In this document: piece by piece, positions 53,202-63,781 of the stretch | Numbering within the stretch: the first letter of the stretch is position 1 | Layout of the letters: each line of letters starts with the position of its first letter | Source: Sphingobacteriales bacterium JAD_PAG50586_3 | Lineage (GTDB): Bacteria > Bacteroidota > Bacteroidia > CAMBQF01 | DNA length: 64,000 nucleotides | Reading direction: 5' to 3' | NCBI GenBank assembly: GCA_023213195.1 | Contig: CP096135.1 | Location: 1-64,000 of the forward strand | Made by a program: the position numbers and the translations under genes | The notes under the pieces: generated by a model | What the model was told of the DNA's origin: nothing | The model's database searches: none | Seen by the model: the letters and a program-made list of their open reading frames with translations, nothing else

Positions 53202-53238
53202 AAAAAGCCCCGAATCTTATGATTTTCGGGGCTTTTTA
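53202..53238 (-). terminator. Terminator after tRNA-Asp
   Basis: AAAAAGCCCCGAATC...GATTTTCGGGGCTTTTT: a long GC stem with a T-run in both directions, immediately 3' of tRNA-Asp on the minus strand. Because it lies inside attR, it would come from the element. Confidence 0.8.
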
Positions 53239-53247
53239 CTTGTTGTT

Positions 53248-53262
53248 TGCGGACTGGACGGG
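53248..53262 (+). repeat. attR: 15-bp direct repeat within tRNA-Asp 3' end
   Basis: TGCGGACTGGACGGG, identical to 37245-37259. It covers the discriminator, the acceptor 3' strand and the first T-stem bases of tRNA-Asp. Confidence 0.85.
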
Positions 53263-53323
53263 ACTCGAACCCGCGACCTCCGCCGTGACAGGGCGGCATT
53301 CTAACCAGCTGAACTACCAATCC
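53250..53323 (-). tRNA. tRNA-Asp (anticodon GTC)
   Basis: 74 nt on the minus strand. Acceptor GGATTGG pairs with CCAGTCC (one T-G). D-arm TAGTTCAGCTGGTTAGAAT. The anticodon loop contains GTC (CTGTCAC). T-arm CGGGTTCGAGTCCCG. Discriminator G, CCA not encoded. Its 3' end is the attachment site of the 16-kb element, and the gene remains complete. Confidence 0.95.
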
Positions 53324-53391
53324 GTCTTAACACATTGCTGTGTCAATAGGGCTGCAAAAGTAATACACTTTTTTAAATCTGCAATAAAATT

Positions 53392-54324
53392 TTAAAACAT
53401 TTTTTCTCTTTTCAGTAAATAAGGCATTAAAACCTGCCTGAAACCCTCGTTAATATCGGCTTCTACGTATTCTATTTTATATTGGCCGCAGCGCAATTTA
53501 AGTTCGCCCTTAAACTCGGCCATGCGCCCTGTGTACTGGGCTTTAACCTCGGCAGGCAGCACCTTTAGCTGCTCTCCCGTTTCCATATCTATAAACTTAT
53601 AAGGGCGGTTTTCAAAGTCAAAATCCAGTTCGCGGCGCTTGTCTGTTACGTGAAAAAGTACCACCTCGTGCTTGTTGTGCTTTAAATGCAACAGGGCATT
53701 GAATACCTCGTCGGCATTGGCACTATCCAGCATATCAGAAAATATAATAACCAACGACCGTTTATGGATATTCTCGGCCACCTCGTGCAAGGCCGCAGCC
53801 GCCGATGTGGTTTTAAGCTGCCCCTCGGGTTGCGATTGCAGCAGCTTTTCCATCTCGGCATACATCATAGAGTGATGTACCCCGCTAGATTTTGCCTGGG
53901 CATGAAAAGCCACCTCGTTGGTAAAAACACTCAAACCCACAGCATCGCGCTGGCGTTTAAGCAACTGGGTAATAGCCGCCGCCGCGTAAACCGAGAAGGT
54001 AATCTTATTATCGGGCATGCCTTTTTGCCCTTTTTCGGGCAGGGGAAAGTACATAGAGCTAGACCCATCTATAACCAACTGGCAGCGCAGGTTGGTTTCT
54101 TCCTCGTACCGCTTAACAAAAAGCTTATCGGTACGGCCAAAAAGTTTCCAGTCTATGTGGCGGGTACTCTCTCCGGCATTATATATACGGTGTTCGGCAA
54201 ACTCTACCGAAAAGCCATGAAAAGGACTTTTATGCAAACCGGTAATAAAACCTTCTACCACCTGGCGGGCAATAAATTCCAGGCTACCAAACTGTCTTAA
54301 CTCGTCTAACTTTAATTCTGCCAT
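53392..54324 (-). CDS. DUF58 domain protein
   Basis: 310 residues, intact. The DUF58 signature is HRIYNAGESTRHIDWKLFGR at about 46-65, followed by a von Willebrand A-like core (RCQLVIDGSSSMYFP, LVIIFSDMLDSANADEV). DUF58 proteins are encoded beside MoxR AAA ATPases and VWA proteins and are thought to aid assembly or metal insertion. The partner genes are not in the window, though the repeat-rich region upstream could separate them. Start MAELKLDELRQFG at 54324. Confidence 0.9.
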   Translation of the reverse strand: MAELKLDELRQFGSLEFIARQVVEGFITGLHKSPFHGFSVEFAEHRIYNAGESTRHIDWKLFGRTDKLFVKRYEEETNLRCQLVIDGSSSMYFPLPEKGQKGMPDNKITFSVYAAAAITQLLKRQRDAVGLSVFTNEVAFHAQAKSSGVHHSMMYAEMEKLLQSQPEGQLKTTSAAAALHEVAENIHKRSLVIIFSDMLDSANADEVFNALLHLKHNKHEVVLFHVTDKRRELDFDFENRPYKFIDMETGEQLKVLPAEVKAQYTGRMAEFKGELKLRCGQYKIEYVEADINEGFRQVLMPYLLKREKMF

Positions 54325-54574
54325 GCTTATTCCAACGCTACTTTAGGGTAATTGTTACTTACAACACAAAGTTAATGTTTAGGAGATAGGTATAACCTAG
54401 CATGCCTATTTTATATAGCTTATTAATATTGTACCTATCTATTGCTAGGGTTAGTTAAATACCTGATGTAGAAGTGTAAAAGACGGCAAACCCTCTGCCG
54501 TCTGACGCTTACAGTAGCATCCACCTACTGACGATGAATGTCAGCACTGGCTCTCAATGAGAGGGACCTTAACT
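54325..54574. other. Intergenic region with low-complexity repeats
   Basis: Upstream of the DUF58 gene. Contains GACGGCAAACCCTCTGCCGTC (about 54482-54502, hairpin) and the start of the repeat field. No gene seen. Confidence 0.4.
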
Positions 54575-54890
54575 TGCGTAAGCAATGTCTCCCTCTCGGA
54601 GGGAGTACCGCGAAGCGGGGAGGGAGGTTTTTAGTGGCAAGTGACGCTCCCGAAGCCTCGGGAGCTTTAACACCTGCGAGGGTGGAAAGGGGTGATACTG
54701 TTTTTGGCTGCCTATCGGCGGTTGTCTGCCGACAGCATTACTTTCTTCCCGGCCGAAGAAAGTAACCAAAGAAGGCCGTGCAAAATAATAGACCTTTATT
54801 TCGTTTCGCCGCGCCAGACAGCCGCACAAAACCTCCTGCTCTACGAAATTGCAGGTCCGCACCTAATTTTGCACAAAAACACCCACGCAC
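54575..54890 (+). repeat. Long intergenic repeat, copy A
   Basis: About 315 bp, nearly identical to 54955-55270 at a 380-bp offset. It starts TGCGTAAGCAATGTCTCCCT and includes CATTACTTTCTTCCCGGCCG then AAGAAAGTAACCAAAGAAGG, CCGCGCCAGACAGCCGCACA and a GCACCTAATTTTGCACAAAA tail. Open frames in it are repeat artefacts. The TTTCTT...AAGAAAGTAACC hairpin is a recurring element of intergenic repeats in this phylum. Confidence 0.75.
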
Positions 54891-54954
54891 AAAAAACAAC
54901 TCTCCCTTTAAATAAAGGGAGTACCTCGCGCAGCGAGGGGAGGGATTTTTAGTC

Positions 54955-55270
54955 TGCGTAAGCAATGTCTCCCTCTCGGAGGGGTGTCCGCCTTAGGCGG
55001 ACGGGGGAGGTTTTTATGGACGGTGACGCTCCCGAAGCGTCGGGAGCTTTAACACCTGCCACGGTGGAAAGGGGTGATACTGTTTTTGGCTGCCTATCGG
55101 CTGTTGTCTGCCGACAGCATTACTTTCTTCCCGGCCGAAGAAAGTAACCAAAGAAGGCCGTGCAAAATAATAGACCTTTATTTCGTTTCGCCGCGCCAGA
55201 CAACCGCACAAAACCACCTGCTCTACGAAATTTCAGATCCGCACCTGATTTTGCACAAAAGAGCCCACCG
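54955..55270 (+). repeat. Long intergenic repeat, copy B
   Basis: Direct repeat of copy A, with small differences (GGAGGGGTGTCCGCC replaces GGAGGGAGTACCGCG; a few substitutions). A third, diverged copy lies at 58985-59235, sharing GCCGCGCTAGACAGCCGCAC and CAAAACCACCTGCTC. Confidence 0.75.
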
Positions 55271-55389
55271 CACGATAAACTATAAAGGTAATCGTCATTC
55301 CCATGAAAATGGGAATCTCACCAAGCGGTAGTAGAAAATGTCTCCCCTGCCTGTCCGGCATGCAGAGAGGACAACTTCGCAACTATATG

Positions 55390-55447
55390 TCCCCCTCTCG
55401 GAGGGGTGTCCGCCTTTGGCGGACGGGGGAGGTTTTTAGTGGCAGGT
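55390..55447 (+). repeat. CCCCTCTCGGAGGGG repeat module
   Basis: CCCCCTCTCGGAGGGGTGTC then CGCCTTTGGCGGACGGGGGAGG: nested hairpins identical to the beginning of copy B. Confidence 0.6.
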
Positions 55448-55553
55448 GACGTTACACTAAACACCGACTATGACACAATGATATTGATTGCATAAATGAA
55501 AAATTTATTTTATTCTACAAATAGTTTTATTTTTACGAAAAACCACAAACAAA

Positions 55554-56920
55554 ATGACTAACGAAGCCCAAGAGTTATTTAATGACCAAAATAAAAAGCT
55601 GACGCTTTCTATTAAACTAAATTATAAGCCATATGGTTTTTTAATAGACGTGGTGTTACGACTAATTGGCTTGATTTCATACTTCTTTTGTGAATATCAT
55701 ATTGCATGGCTACTAGGATTTAATCTTTTATTATTAACCCTAGGTGCTGTTTTAATAAAATGGAATGATTCAAAAATAACAGATTATTACAAACAATTTG
55801 TCAATGAGGAATATCTAAAAAACAAACTATTGGTCGATTTCACTACTCCTTTAAAAGCCACAAGTTATTTGATATATTCATTTTTAGGATTTATTATTAT
55901 ATATTATCTAATTTATTCCGTCTCATTTGAACTAAAATGGTTTGAATATTTTTTTATTGCGCTATGTTCATTAATTGGAACCTTAATGTTCTGTGCCCTG
56001 CCTATAGAATTTGATATAAGGACAAAAAAAAGGAGAATTGTAGACTACGATGTTGTTTATATAGAAACAATTAAAGAAAAAGGAAAAAAAGATGATGTAA
56101 AGTATGTTTATGTCACCAAATATTTTCCCGATATTATTATAGATTTTAAAAATCAAAATGACATTGAAAATGTACAATTAGATTCAGTAGATTATAATGA
56201 CACACAAATAGCTAAACTTGAAAGTGAACTTAAAAATATCAACAATAAAATAGACGCCTATTTATTAGAAAGTGTATTATTAGGTGGTCTAGCTTTTTCA
56301 GGATTCTTAACAGTACTTTCTAGCAATATTTTAAATAAAGAAAATTATATTTTTGATGTTTTTTGCAATAACGCAAAAGCTTTCTTTAATCAATACAATT
56401 TTGCAAATTGTCTATCTCATCCAAGTATTATTCATAATTATTTTCACAGAAATGACCTGTTTATTTTAATAATGCTACTATGTTTATTAAGCAGTGTGTT
56501 TTTCTTGCTTGTGTTAACACTAAGGATTAGATATATGAGTTTATCATTGGAAATGGATCATCTAATGCGTGTAATGGTTACATTTAATGCAAAAGAAGAG
56601 GAGCTTTATAACATCAAAAAATCAGTTGTAAATTTTGAGCAACAAAATAGATTAGATAAGATAACAAAAAAGTAGATTATGCATTATCTGATGCAAATAA
56701 ATTATTACGAGAACTAAAACCAGTAGTTAGATTAATAAGTGGATGTAGAAATTCTGCAGTAATTATATTTTATTTAGTATTAATAATATCTGGGTTCTAT
56801 TTTTCCCCTTTTGTTGCCTTTATGATATTTATACTTGCGATTTTAGTTATATTATTTAGATGGATGGAAACAGTTATTAATAAAAACAAAATTCGCTCTC
56901 TACTCAATAGACATAAATAA
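55554..56920 (+). CDS. Multi-pass membrane protein of unknown function (frameshift near 56666)
   Basis: About 455 residues. One A lost in the run 56666-56671 ends the first frame at RLDKITKK; restored, it continues VDYALSDANKLLRELKPVVR and a final two-helix part (AVIIFYLVLIISGFYF). Roughly eight hydrophobic segments, a cytoplasmic or periplasmic charged loop around 165-225 (TIKEKGKKDDVKYVYVTKYF), and a coiled-coil-like KLESELKNINNKIDAYL. AT-rich compared with its neighbours, suggesting acquisition. No family recognised. Confidence 0.6.
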
Positions 56921-57303
56921 AAACGAATATAATTATACCCCTCGTTCAGTTCCCACCATGGTCGGTGTTTAGCGTACGCGTCACCGTCCATTTAATTAAT
57001 AGAACCATCACCGCTTAGTGAGATTCCCGCCTCCCGACGATAAATGTCGGGAAAGGTGCGCGGGAATGACTATTAACTTTTAATTTTTTACGCTAGTAGG
57101 ACTCCCCCATCCCGCACAGCGGGGCACCCCCTCTTAGAGGGGGATTTTTTCAACAACAATTGACAAGCAATATATATATTTGTATATTTGTATTTTATTT
57201 AATTAATACTAAACCAAAAAAATACATCATCCTAACGCGGGGGCAGATCCTGAAACAAGTTCAGGATGACGTTCCCTTGTGGGATTTAAATTACTTGCCT
57301 ACC
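56921..57303. repeat. Repeat-rich intergenic region before the ATPase gene
   Basis: Contains CACCGTCCATTTAATTAATAG text, the CCCGACGATAAATGTCGGG hairpin (about 57035-57053), CGCGGGAATGA, CCCCATCCCGCACAGCGGGG and CCCCCTCTTAGAGGGGG hairpins (57105-57147), and a CCTGAAACAAGTTCAGG hairpin (57249-57265). No gene is supported; the ATPase start is at 57304. Confidence 0.55.
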
Positions 57304-57627
57304 ATGAAAAAGCCTTTTAACCCGCCTACCGTTAAGCATGATATTCAGCTTATTAAAACAATGGAGCCTAACGCCAAGGGCGAGATGGTGGAAAAACATA
57401 TTGTGCGTGTAACCGGTCCGGGTTTGCCGGGTATTGATTATCCGTATAAAGACCCATCGGTACCCGATGTGCTTAAACGCTACAGCTTGACAGATGTATT
57501 AAATCAGCCCATAAAGAAACCCGAAAAGCTATGGGGCAACTATTGGCAAAGCGGGCAGCTATGTATACTGGCGGGCGATATGGGTACGGGCAAGAGTACG
57601 GTGGCTATACGGTTGGCGAAAAGCTTG

Positions 57628-57884
57628 AGCCTCACCCCCGGCCCCTCTCCAAAGGAGATGGGGGAAATAAATCCCCCATCGGCACTTGAAGAAAATCCCC
57701 GTCAGCACTTACCAGTGCTGACACCCCCTTTGGAAAGGGGGATCTTCAAAAAAATGGAGAGGGACTTGGAAATCCCCATCCCGACACGTTGTTGTCGGGA
57801 TTTCCCCATTTGACCCACTAGAAAATCCCCCTCTGCCCACGCCTTAGGCGGGCAGAGACCCCTTTGGAAAGGGGGATCTTGAAA
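57628..57884. repeat. Palindromic repeat cluster inserted in the ATPase gene
   Basis: Successive hairpins: CCCCTCTCCAAAGGAGATGGGG, GTCAGCACTTACCAGTGCTGAC, CCCCCTTTGGAAAGGGGG, ATCCCGACACGTTGTTGTCGGGAT, CTGCCCACGCCTTAGGCGGGCAG and again CCCCTTTGGAAAGGGG. These are the same families as the intergenic repeats nearby. Read in frame, the left edge gives SLTPGPSPKEMG, a phrase typical of such repeats. Confidence 0.75.
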
Positions 57885-58594
57885 ATGCAGGTAAAAAGGT
57901 ACTATTTATTGGGTTTGAGTTGGGTGCGGCGGATATGCGGATGCGGTATGGAAGTGGTGAGGTTTCGGAGAACTTTTTCTACGCTAATATTAGTGCCGAT
58001 GCGTTTGCTTCGGGAAGGGCAAGCTTAGGTGAGCGGTTGGTGGCAGCGCTAGACGAGATGGTGGCTGAAACGGCTGCCGAGGTGGTTATAATAGACCAGC
58101 CCGACCGTATGCACCTGCAACCGGCTATGTGGAATTATTTTATGCTGAAACTGAATGAATTGAAGGTGCAAAAGGGTATTTCTATACTCATCACCCTAAA
58201 CAATAAGCCCCGCAACCTTAGCAAAGCACCCACCATTAGTAGCTTTTATAAAAGCAATCTACTGGCCCCGCATGCCGATAGTATTATATGCTTGGCTAAC
58301 CACTGTCGCCAGGAAGGTAAACGCTACCTGAAATTGCTTAAAAATACGACCCTGCCCATAGGTGAAAACACCTTGGTTGAGGTGCTGGAAATTGGTTTGC
58401 AAAACAGCGAAATTTCTTTACAACTGTGCGGAACAGAGCGGGAAGAAAAAGTGCTGCTACCCAGCGCTACCGAGCGGAGAAATAGGCTGATGATTACCGC
58501 CGAAGAAATGCGGTACAACGGAATGAGTTTTAGGGATATTGCCCACCAAATGGAGTTGCCGGAACGGACAATCCGAAGTTGGACTTCTTTTGTA

Positions 58595-58684
58595 GAGGAG
58601 AGAGAAGCGAGGAGTGAGGAGAGGGAAGTTGTGAGTGCTGAGGAGAGAGAAGCGAGGAGTGAGGAGAGGGAAGTTGTGAGTGTT
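58595..58684 (+). repeat. 45-bp tandem repeat, two units
   Basis: Units 58595-58639 and 58640-58684, differing at the last positions (GTGCT versus GTGTT). Each encodes EEREARSEEREVVS in frame with the ATPase C-terminal part. Confidence 0.85.
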
Positions 58685-58719
58685 GAGGGCGGAGGGGTGA
58701 GTGAAAAAGTACACACCCC

Positions 58720-59330
58720 GTCACGCCGTTGGCGTGCCACCTCCGCCCGGATGAATCGCTTCACCCATTCGGACGGGCCTCTGGAGAGGGGATAAATAAA
58801 GAAATACCCTCTCCCGTCTTTCGCCAAGGCGAAAGCCACCCTCTCACAGAGAGGGACCTTTAAAGGTCTCCCTCATTGAGGGAGTACCCGAGTGTAGCGA
58901 GGGGGAGGGAGGAAATAACCTCTCCCCTTGTCACTGGCGTGACGTTCCCTCTCCACACGTGGAGAGGGGTGGCGATGCGCCCTGGCGCAGAAGCCGGGGT
59001 GAGGTAAAATACGTTAAGGACTTGCCTGCGGGCGGTTTCCTTTGGTGGATGCGCTGCTTTGCGGAGGGTATTAAGTCTGCCGACGGCTTTTATCACTTTT
59101 TGCTTGTCCAAAAAGTAATCAAAAAAGACACCACGCACACCAACCCTCATTTCGTTGTCGCCGCGCTAGACAGCCGCACAAAACCACCTGCTCAACTACA
59201 TTCAGGTTCGCACTGCGCGTGGACTACCCACCGCACTTTGGTGTAGAATTTTGTCTCCTATGGAGGGAGTACCAGAATGTAACAAGGGGGAGGAAGGGTT
59301 GCGTTAGGGATTGTAGCGGCAGCGTCGCCG
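58720..59330. repeat. Intergenic repeat field with a third diverged long-repeat copy
   Basis: Contains CGTCACGCCGTTGGCGTGCC, CCTCTCCCGTCTTTCGCCAA, GAGGGACCTTTAAAGGTCTCCCTC, CTCTCCACACGTGGAGAG and a diverged copy of the long repeat (about 58985-59235). The frames that remain open here are repeat translations and lack coding signs. From 59331 to 59582 nothing is supported except a likely promoter for the E2 gene (TTTAAAAAGAATTACTACCTTTGCA...). Confidence 0.6.
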
Positions 59331-59582
59331 GAGGCGGACTATAGCGAAAAGGCCGGCCCGAACATAGTGAGGGAAACGGCCTGAATAAATGAACAGATAA
59401 AGAGATAAGGAATGAATAATGGGTATTGTGTAGTATGGCTCTAAGGATAGCAACCAGCGCCGCTTGGTGGGGACTGTATGCTTTAGAAAGAGGGATACTA
59501 TATATTAACTGACCTCTGAATACTGACCCCTGACCTCTAAAAAGAATTACTACCTTTGCACCCTTAAAACGATGCATTATTT

Positions 59583-60908
59583 ATGGCTCAGTTTAATTTA
59601 ACAATGCCCAAAATGGGCGAAAGTGTACACGAGGCGACTATTATTAAATGGTTGAAGAATGAGGGTGACAGCATTGAGCTGGATGAGCCTGTGTTGGAGA
59701 TTGCTACGGATAAGGTAGACTCTGAAATACCATCGCCGGTGGCGGGTATTTTAGGCAAAAAGCTGTTTAACGATGGTGATGTGATTCAGGTAGGATCGGC
59801 CATTGCGGTTATTGAAACTGAGGGTGGTGCAGGTGCCGGAGTTGCCGATGTTGCTGCTGCCCCTGTGGCTGCCGAGGCTGTTGAAGCTACCGTAAACACC
59901 GCTGTGGAAACGGCTGCCCCGGCTGCTGTAGCAGAAGTAGGTGCATCGCCAAGCGGTAGGTTTTACTCGCCGCTGGTTAAGAGCATTGCCAAGCAGGAAA
60001 ATATTGGTATTGACGAGTTGGAAACCATTGCCGGAACTGGCAAGGACGGCAGACTAACCAAAGATGATATTATAGCGTACCTGCCTAACCGTGGTAAAAA
60101 CGGTGCCCCGGCAGTTAAACCGCAACCACAGGCCCAGCCACAAAGCAAGCCTGCGGCACAGCCTGTTAACATTCAGGCACCGGCGGTATCGTTACAAGGT
60201 GGCGACGAGATTATTGAGATGGACCGCATGGGCAAGCTTATTGCCGAGCACATGGTAATGAGCAAGCATGTATCGCCACACGTTACCTCTTTTGTTGAGG
60301 CCGACGTTACCAATATTGTGCTGTGGCGAGACAGAATTAAGAAGGACTTTGAAAAACGCGAAGGCGAGAAAATAACCTTTACCCCTATTTTTATTGAGGC
60401 GGTGTGCAAGGCTATTAAAGACTTCCCGATGATTAATATTTCGGTTGATGGTACTAATATTATCATCCGCAAGAACATTAACATTGGTATGGCTACGGCC
60501 CTGCCCAACGGTAACCTTATTGTGCCGGTTATTAAAAATGTTGACCGTATGAATTTGGTTGGCATTACCAAAGCGGTAAACGATTTGGCTAACCGCGCCC
60601 GTAACAACAAGCTTACTCCAGACGATATTTCGGGCGGCACGTATACGCTTACTAATGTGGGCAGCTTTGGCAACGTAATGGGTACGCCTATTATAAATCA
60701 GCCCCAGGTAGCCATTATGGCGGTAGGTGCTGTACGCAAAAAGCCTGCGGTGATTGAAACTCCTACGGGCGACGCTATTGCTATACGCCACATGATGTTC
60801 CTATCGCACAGCTACGACCACCGCGTGGTGAACGGCGCGCTTGGCGGGCAGTTTGTACGCCGCGTAGCCGATTACCTGGAGCAGTTTGATTTTAATAGAG
60901 AATTTTAG
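59583..60908 (+). CDS. Dihydrolipoamide acyltransferase E2 of a 2-oxo acid dehydrogenase complex
   Basis: 441 residues, intact. Lipoyl domain 1-77 with the lipoylated Lys in EIATDKVDSEIPSP (about 43). Ala/Pro-rich linker, peripheral subunit-binding domain about 120-155 (SPLVKSIAKQENIGIDELET, GRLTKDDIIAYL), second linker, then the catalytic domain about 205-441 with the active-site His/Asp in SHSYDHRVVNGALGGQF. Overall sequence fits the branched-chain or 2-oxoglutarate E2 class; which one cannot be decided from sequence alone. Cytoplasmic. Confidence 0.93.
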   Translation: MAQFNLTMPKMGESVHEATIIKWLKNEGDSIELDEPVLEIATDKVDSEIPSPVAGILGKKLFNDGDVIQVGSAIAVIETEGGAGAGVADVAAAPVAAEAVEATVNTAVETAAPAAVAEVGASPSGRFYSPLVKSIAKQENIGIDELETIAGTGKDGRLTKDDIIAYLPNRGKNGAPAVKPQPQAQPQSKPAAQPVNIQAPAVSLQGGDEIIEMDRMGKLIAEHMVMSKHVSPHVTSFVEADVTNIVLWRDRIKKDFEKREGEKITFTPIFIEAVCKAIKDFPMINISVDGTNIIIRKNINIGMATALPNGNLIVPVIKNVDRMNLVGITKAVNDLANRARNNKLTPDDISGGTYTLTNVGSFGNVMGTPIINQPQVAIMAVGAVRKKPAVIETPTGDAIAIRHMMFLSHSYDHRVVNGALGGQFVRRVADYLEQFDFNREF

Positions 60909-61066
60909 TTGACAGTTAGCAGTTGACTGTTGACAGTAAATATGCGATAACGCTTTATTTATCAGGTAATTACATACTGCGAACTGCGAACCATCAACTA
61001 CCAACTATATACATTTGCACAAAAGGATAAAAAAACTATCTTTGCGGGCTAATTTTAAAGCATAAT

Positions 61067-61762
61067 ATGGCTAAGAAGAATTTAAAGCAAGAAGAAGGCT
61101 CAGTAGATGTAGCAGTACAACTAGGTAAGGCAGAGCAGTTTTTGGATAAAAACAAAAAGGCTATAGCTGTTATTGTAGGTGCTGTAGTACTTATAGTAGG
61201 CGGTTTTTTTGCTTATAAAAAACTATATGCCGAGCCCCGCGAGGAGCAGGCCCAAACGGATATGTTCCAGGCACAATACTTCCTGGAGAAGGACTCGTTT
61301 AACCTGGCCCTTAATGGTGACTCTGCAGACGGCAAAGGCTTTTTATACATTATTGAAGAGTACGGTAGTACCGATGCGGGTAACCTAGCCAAGCATTGCG
61401 CGGGTATTTGCTACCTTAACCTTGGCAAGTTTGACGAGGCTATTCAGCACCTGGAAGACTACAGCAGCAGCGGAGACCTATTTGTTGATGCCCAAAACCT
61501 TGGCCTACAGGGCGATGCCCACATTGAAAAAGGTGATGTTGACCAAGCTATTGAGCTTTACAAGAAAGCCGCCGACAAAAGCGATAACGACTTTACCGCC
61601 CCTATCTTTTTAATGAAGGCTGCCGGCGCGTTAGAAGATAAAAAAGACTTTAAAGGTGCCCTTGAGCTTTACGAGCGCATCCGCGATAACTACTCTTTAA
61701 GCCGCGAAGGCCAAGAGGTTGAGAAATACATTAGCCGCGCTAAAATTTTAGCAGGCGTTTAG
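61067..61762 (+). CDS. TPR-repeat protein with N-terminal membrane anchor (YfgM-like)
   Basis: 231 residues. One membrane helix at about 35-55 (AIAVIVGAVVLIVGGFFAYK) after a charged cytoplasmic start, then tetratricopeptide repeats (AGNLAKHCAGICYLNLGKFD, GLQGDAHIEKGDVDQAIELY, GALEDKKDFKGALELYERIR). Homologues in this phylum sit near envelope or cell-division genes; a role in protein complexes at the inner membrane is inferred. A terminator follows. Confidence 0.82.
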   Translation: MAKKNLKQEEGSVDVAVQLGKAEQFLDKNKKAIAVIVGAVVLIVGGFFAYKKLYAEPREEQAQTDMFQAQYFLEKDSFNLALNGDSADGKGFLYIIEEYGSTDAGNLAKHCAGICYLNLGKFDEAIQHLEDYSSSGDLFVDAQNLGLQGDAHIEKGDVDQAIELYKKAADKSDNDFTAPIFLMKAAGALEDKKDFKGALELYERIRDNYSLSREGQEVEKYISRAKILAGV

Positions 61763-61784
61763 TACTCGGTTTATGCCGGATTGA

Positions 61785-61820
61785 AAAATCCCTCCTGAGA
61801 TACTCAGGAGGGATTTTTTT
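61785..61820 (+). terminator. Terminator after the TPR gene
   Basis: AAATCCCTCCTGAGA / TACTCAGGAGGGATTTTTTT: 13-bp stem with T-run, about 25 bp past the stop. Confidence 0.85.
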
Positions 61821-61944
61821 ATGCCCTATATATAGGGGATTGTTCTTTGATAATGTGGGTGCACCATTAGCCATGGGAACCATTTGAAATTATATTAGTT
61901 AGCTTGCCTATGCGGCAGACCCACCAAGGGTTACAGAAGGTTAC

Positions 61945-61980
61945 AATAACAAAGTCCCGCCGAGGCGGGACTTTGTTATT
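61945..61980. terminator. Bidirectional-looking terminator 3' of eno
   Basis: 17-bp perfect stem AATAACAAAGTCCCGCC / GGCGGGACTTTGTTATT with a 2-base loop, 18 bp beyond the eno stop on the minus strand. Confidence 0.8.
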
Positions 61981-61997
61981 GCTACTTCTAGAGGGTA

Positions 61998-63293
<1,296 letters not shown>

Positions 63294-63441
63294 TTAAGTG
63301 CGTTTTTTGTATTTGGTGCGAAGATAGTAAATAGGAGATTAGCCAAAAGGCTAATTTGCTATTTAATTCAGAATGCCTAATGCAGAATTAAATTCATTCT
63401 GCATTGTGAATTTTGCATTCTGCATTACCTTCACCCCTATT

Positions 63442-63762
63442 ATGACAAACGAACTATCGGCAGAGCAGTTTAAAGCTACATTCACTGAAAGAATGGTTGA
63501 TTTTACTGACATAGAGATTGATAATCCAGTTAATATTTGGGGATATGTTAAAGAATTAGTTGAATCTGGCATAGTATTAAAATCCGTATTTGAAAAAGAA
63601 CTGGTTGAAAAGGTATACCGAAACGATATCAATACTTATGACCAAGTACTATTGCCAACTAATGATGAAAACACCTTTGTAGTAATAGTTGTAGACATAC
63701 AAAAGGAATCAATATTGGGCCATCATGTTCTCGATTTAAATATTGAGTTTGGGCTTAAATAA
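63442..63762 (+). CDS. Hypothetical protein, tandem paralogue 1
   Basis: 106 residues from the ATG at 63442 (MTNELSAEQFKATFTERMVD). Upstream in-frame codons run through the inverted repeat CAGAATGCC...CATTCTGC and are unlikely to be coding. Small, acidic, soluble; contains NIWGYVKELVESGIVLKSVF and a C-terminal beta stretch (TFVVIVVDIQKESILGHHVL). No family recognised. A paralogue begins 20 bp downstream. Confidence 0.65.
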   Translation: MTNELSAEQFKATFTERMVDFTDIEIDNPVNIWGYVKELVESGIVLKSVFEKELVEKVYRNDINTYDQVLLPTNDENTFVVIVVDIQKESILGHHVLDLNIEFGLK

Positions 63763-63781
63763 CGACTATAAATATAAATCG

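Larger units (their letters stand above)
57304..58795 (+). pseudogene. RecA-like ATPase gene (AAA_25 type) interrupted by intergenic repeats
   Basis: Two coding parts. 57304-about 57627 runs MKKPFNPPTVKHDIQLIKTM ... KLWGNYWQSGQLCILAGDMG with Walker A GDMGTGKSTVAIRLAKSL. About 57885-58795 resumes ENAGKKVLFIGFELGAADMR, Walker B-like AAEVVIIDQPDRMHL, LLAPHADSIICLAN, and a C-terminal helix-turn-helix MSFRDIAHQMELPERTIRSW. Between them 257 bp of palindromic repeats (57628-57884) put the halves in different frames and add stops. The 3' end after residue WTSFV is also repeat-derived (two 45-bp units, then LTPGPSP-type debris). The intact protein would resemble the RepA/RecA-fold ATPases of elements. 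Confidence 0.68.

Noticed and set aside
53078..53395. 105-codon plus-strand ORF
   Set aside because: It runs through the terminator and tRNA-Asp; the peptide is a reading of the tRNA and has no coding character.
54538..55331. Several ORFs of 60-97 codons on both strands
   Set aside because: They are translations of the duplicated intergenic repeats and occur twice with the same sequence.
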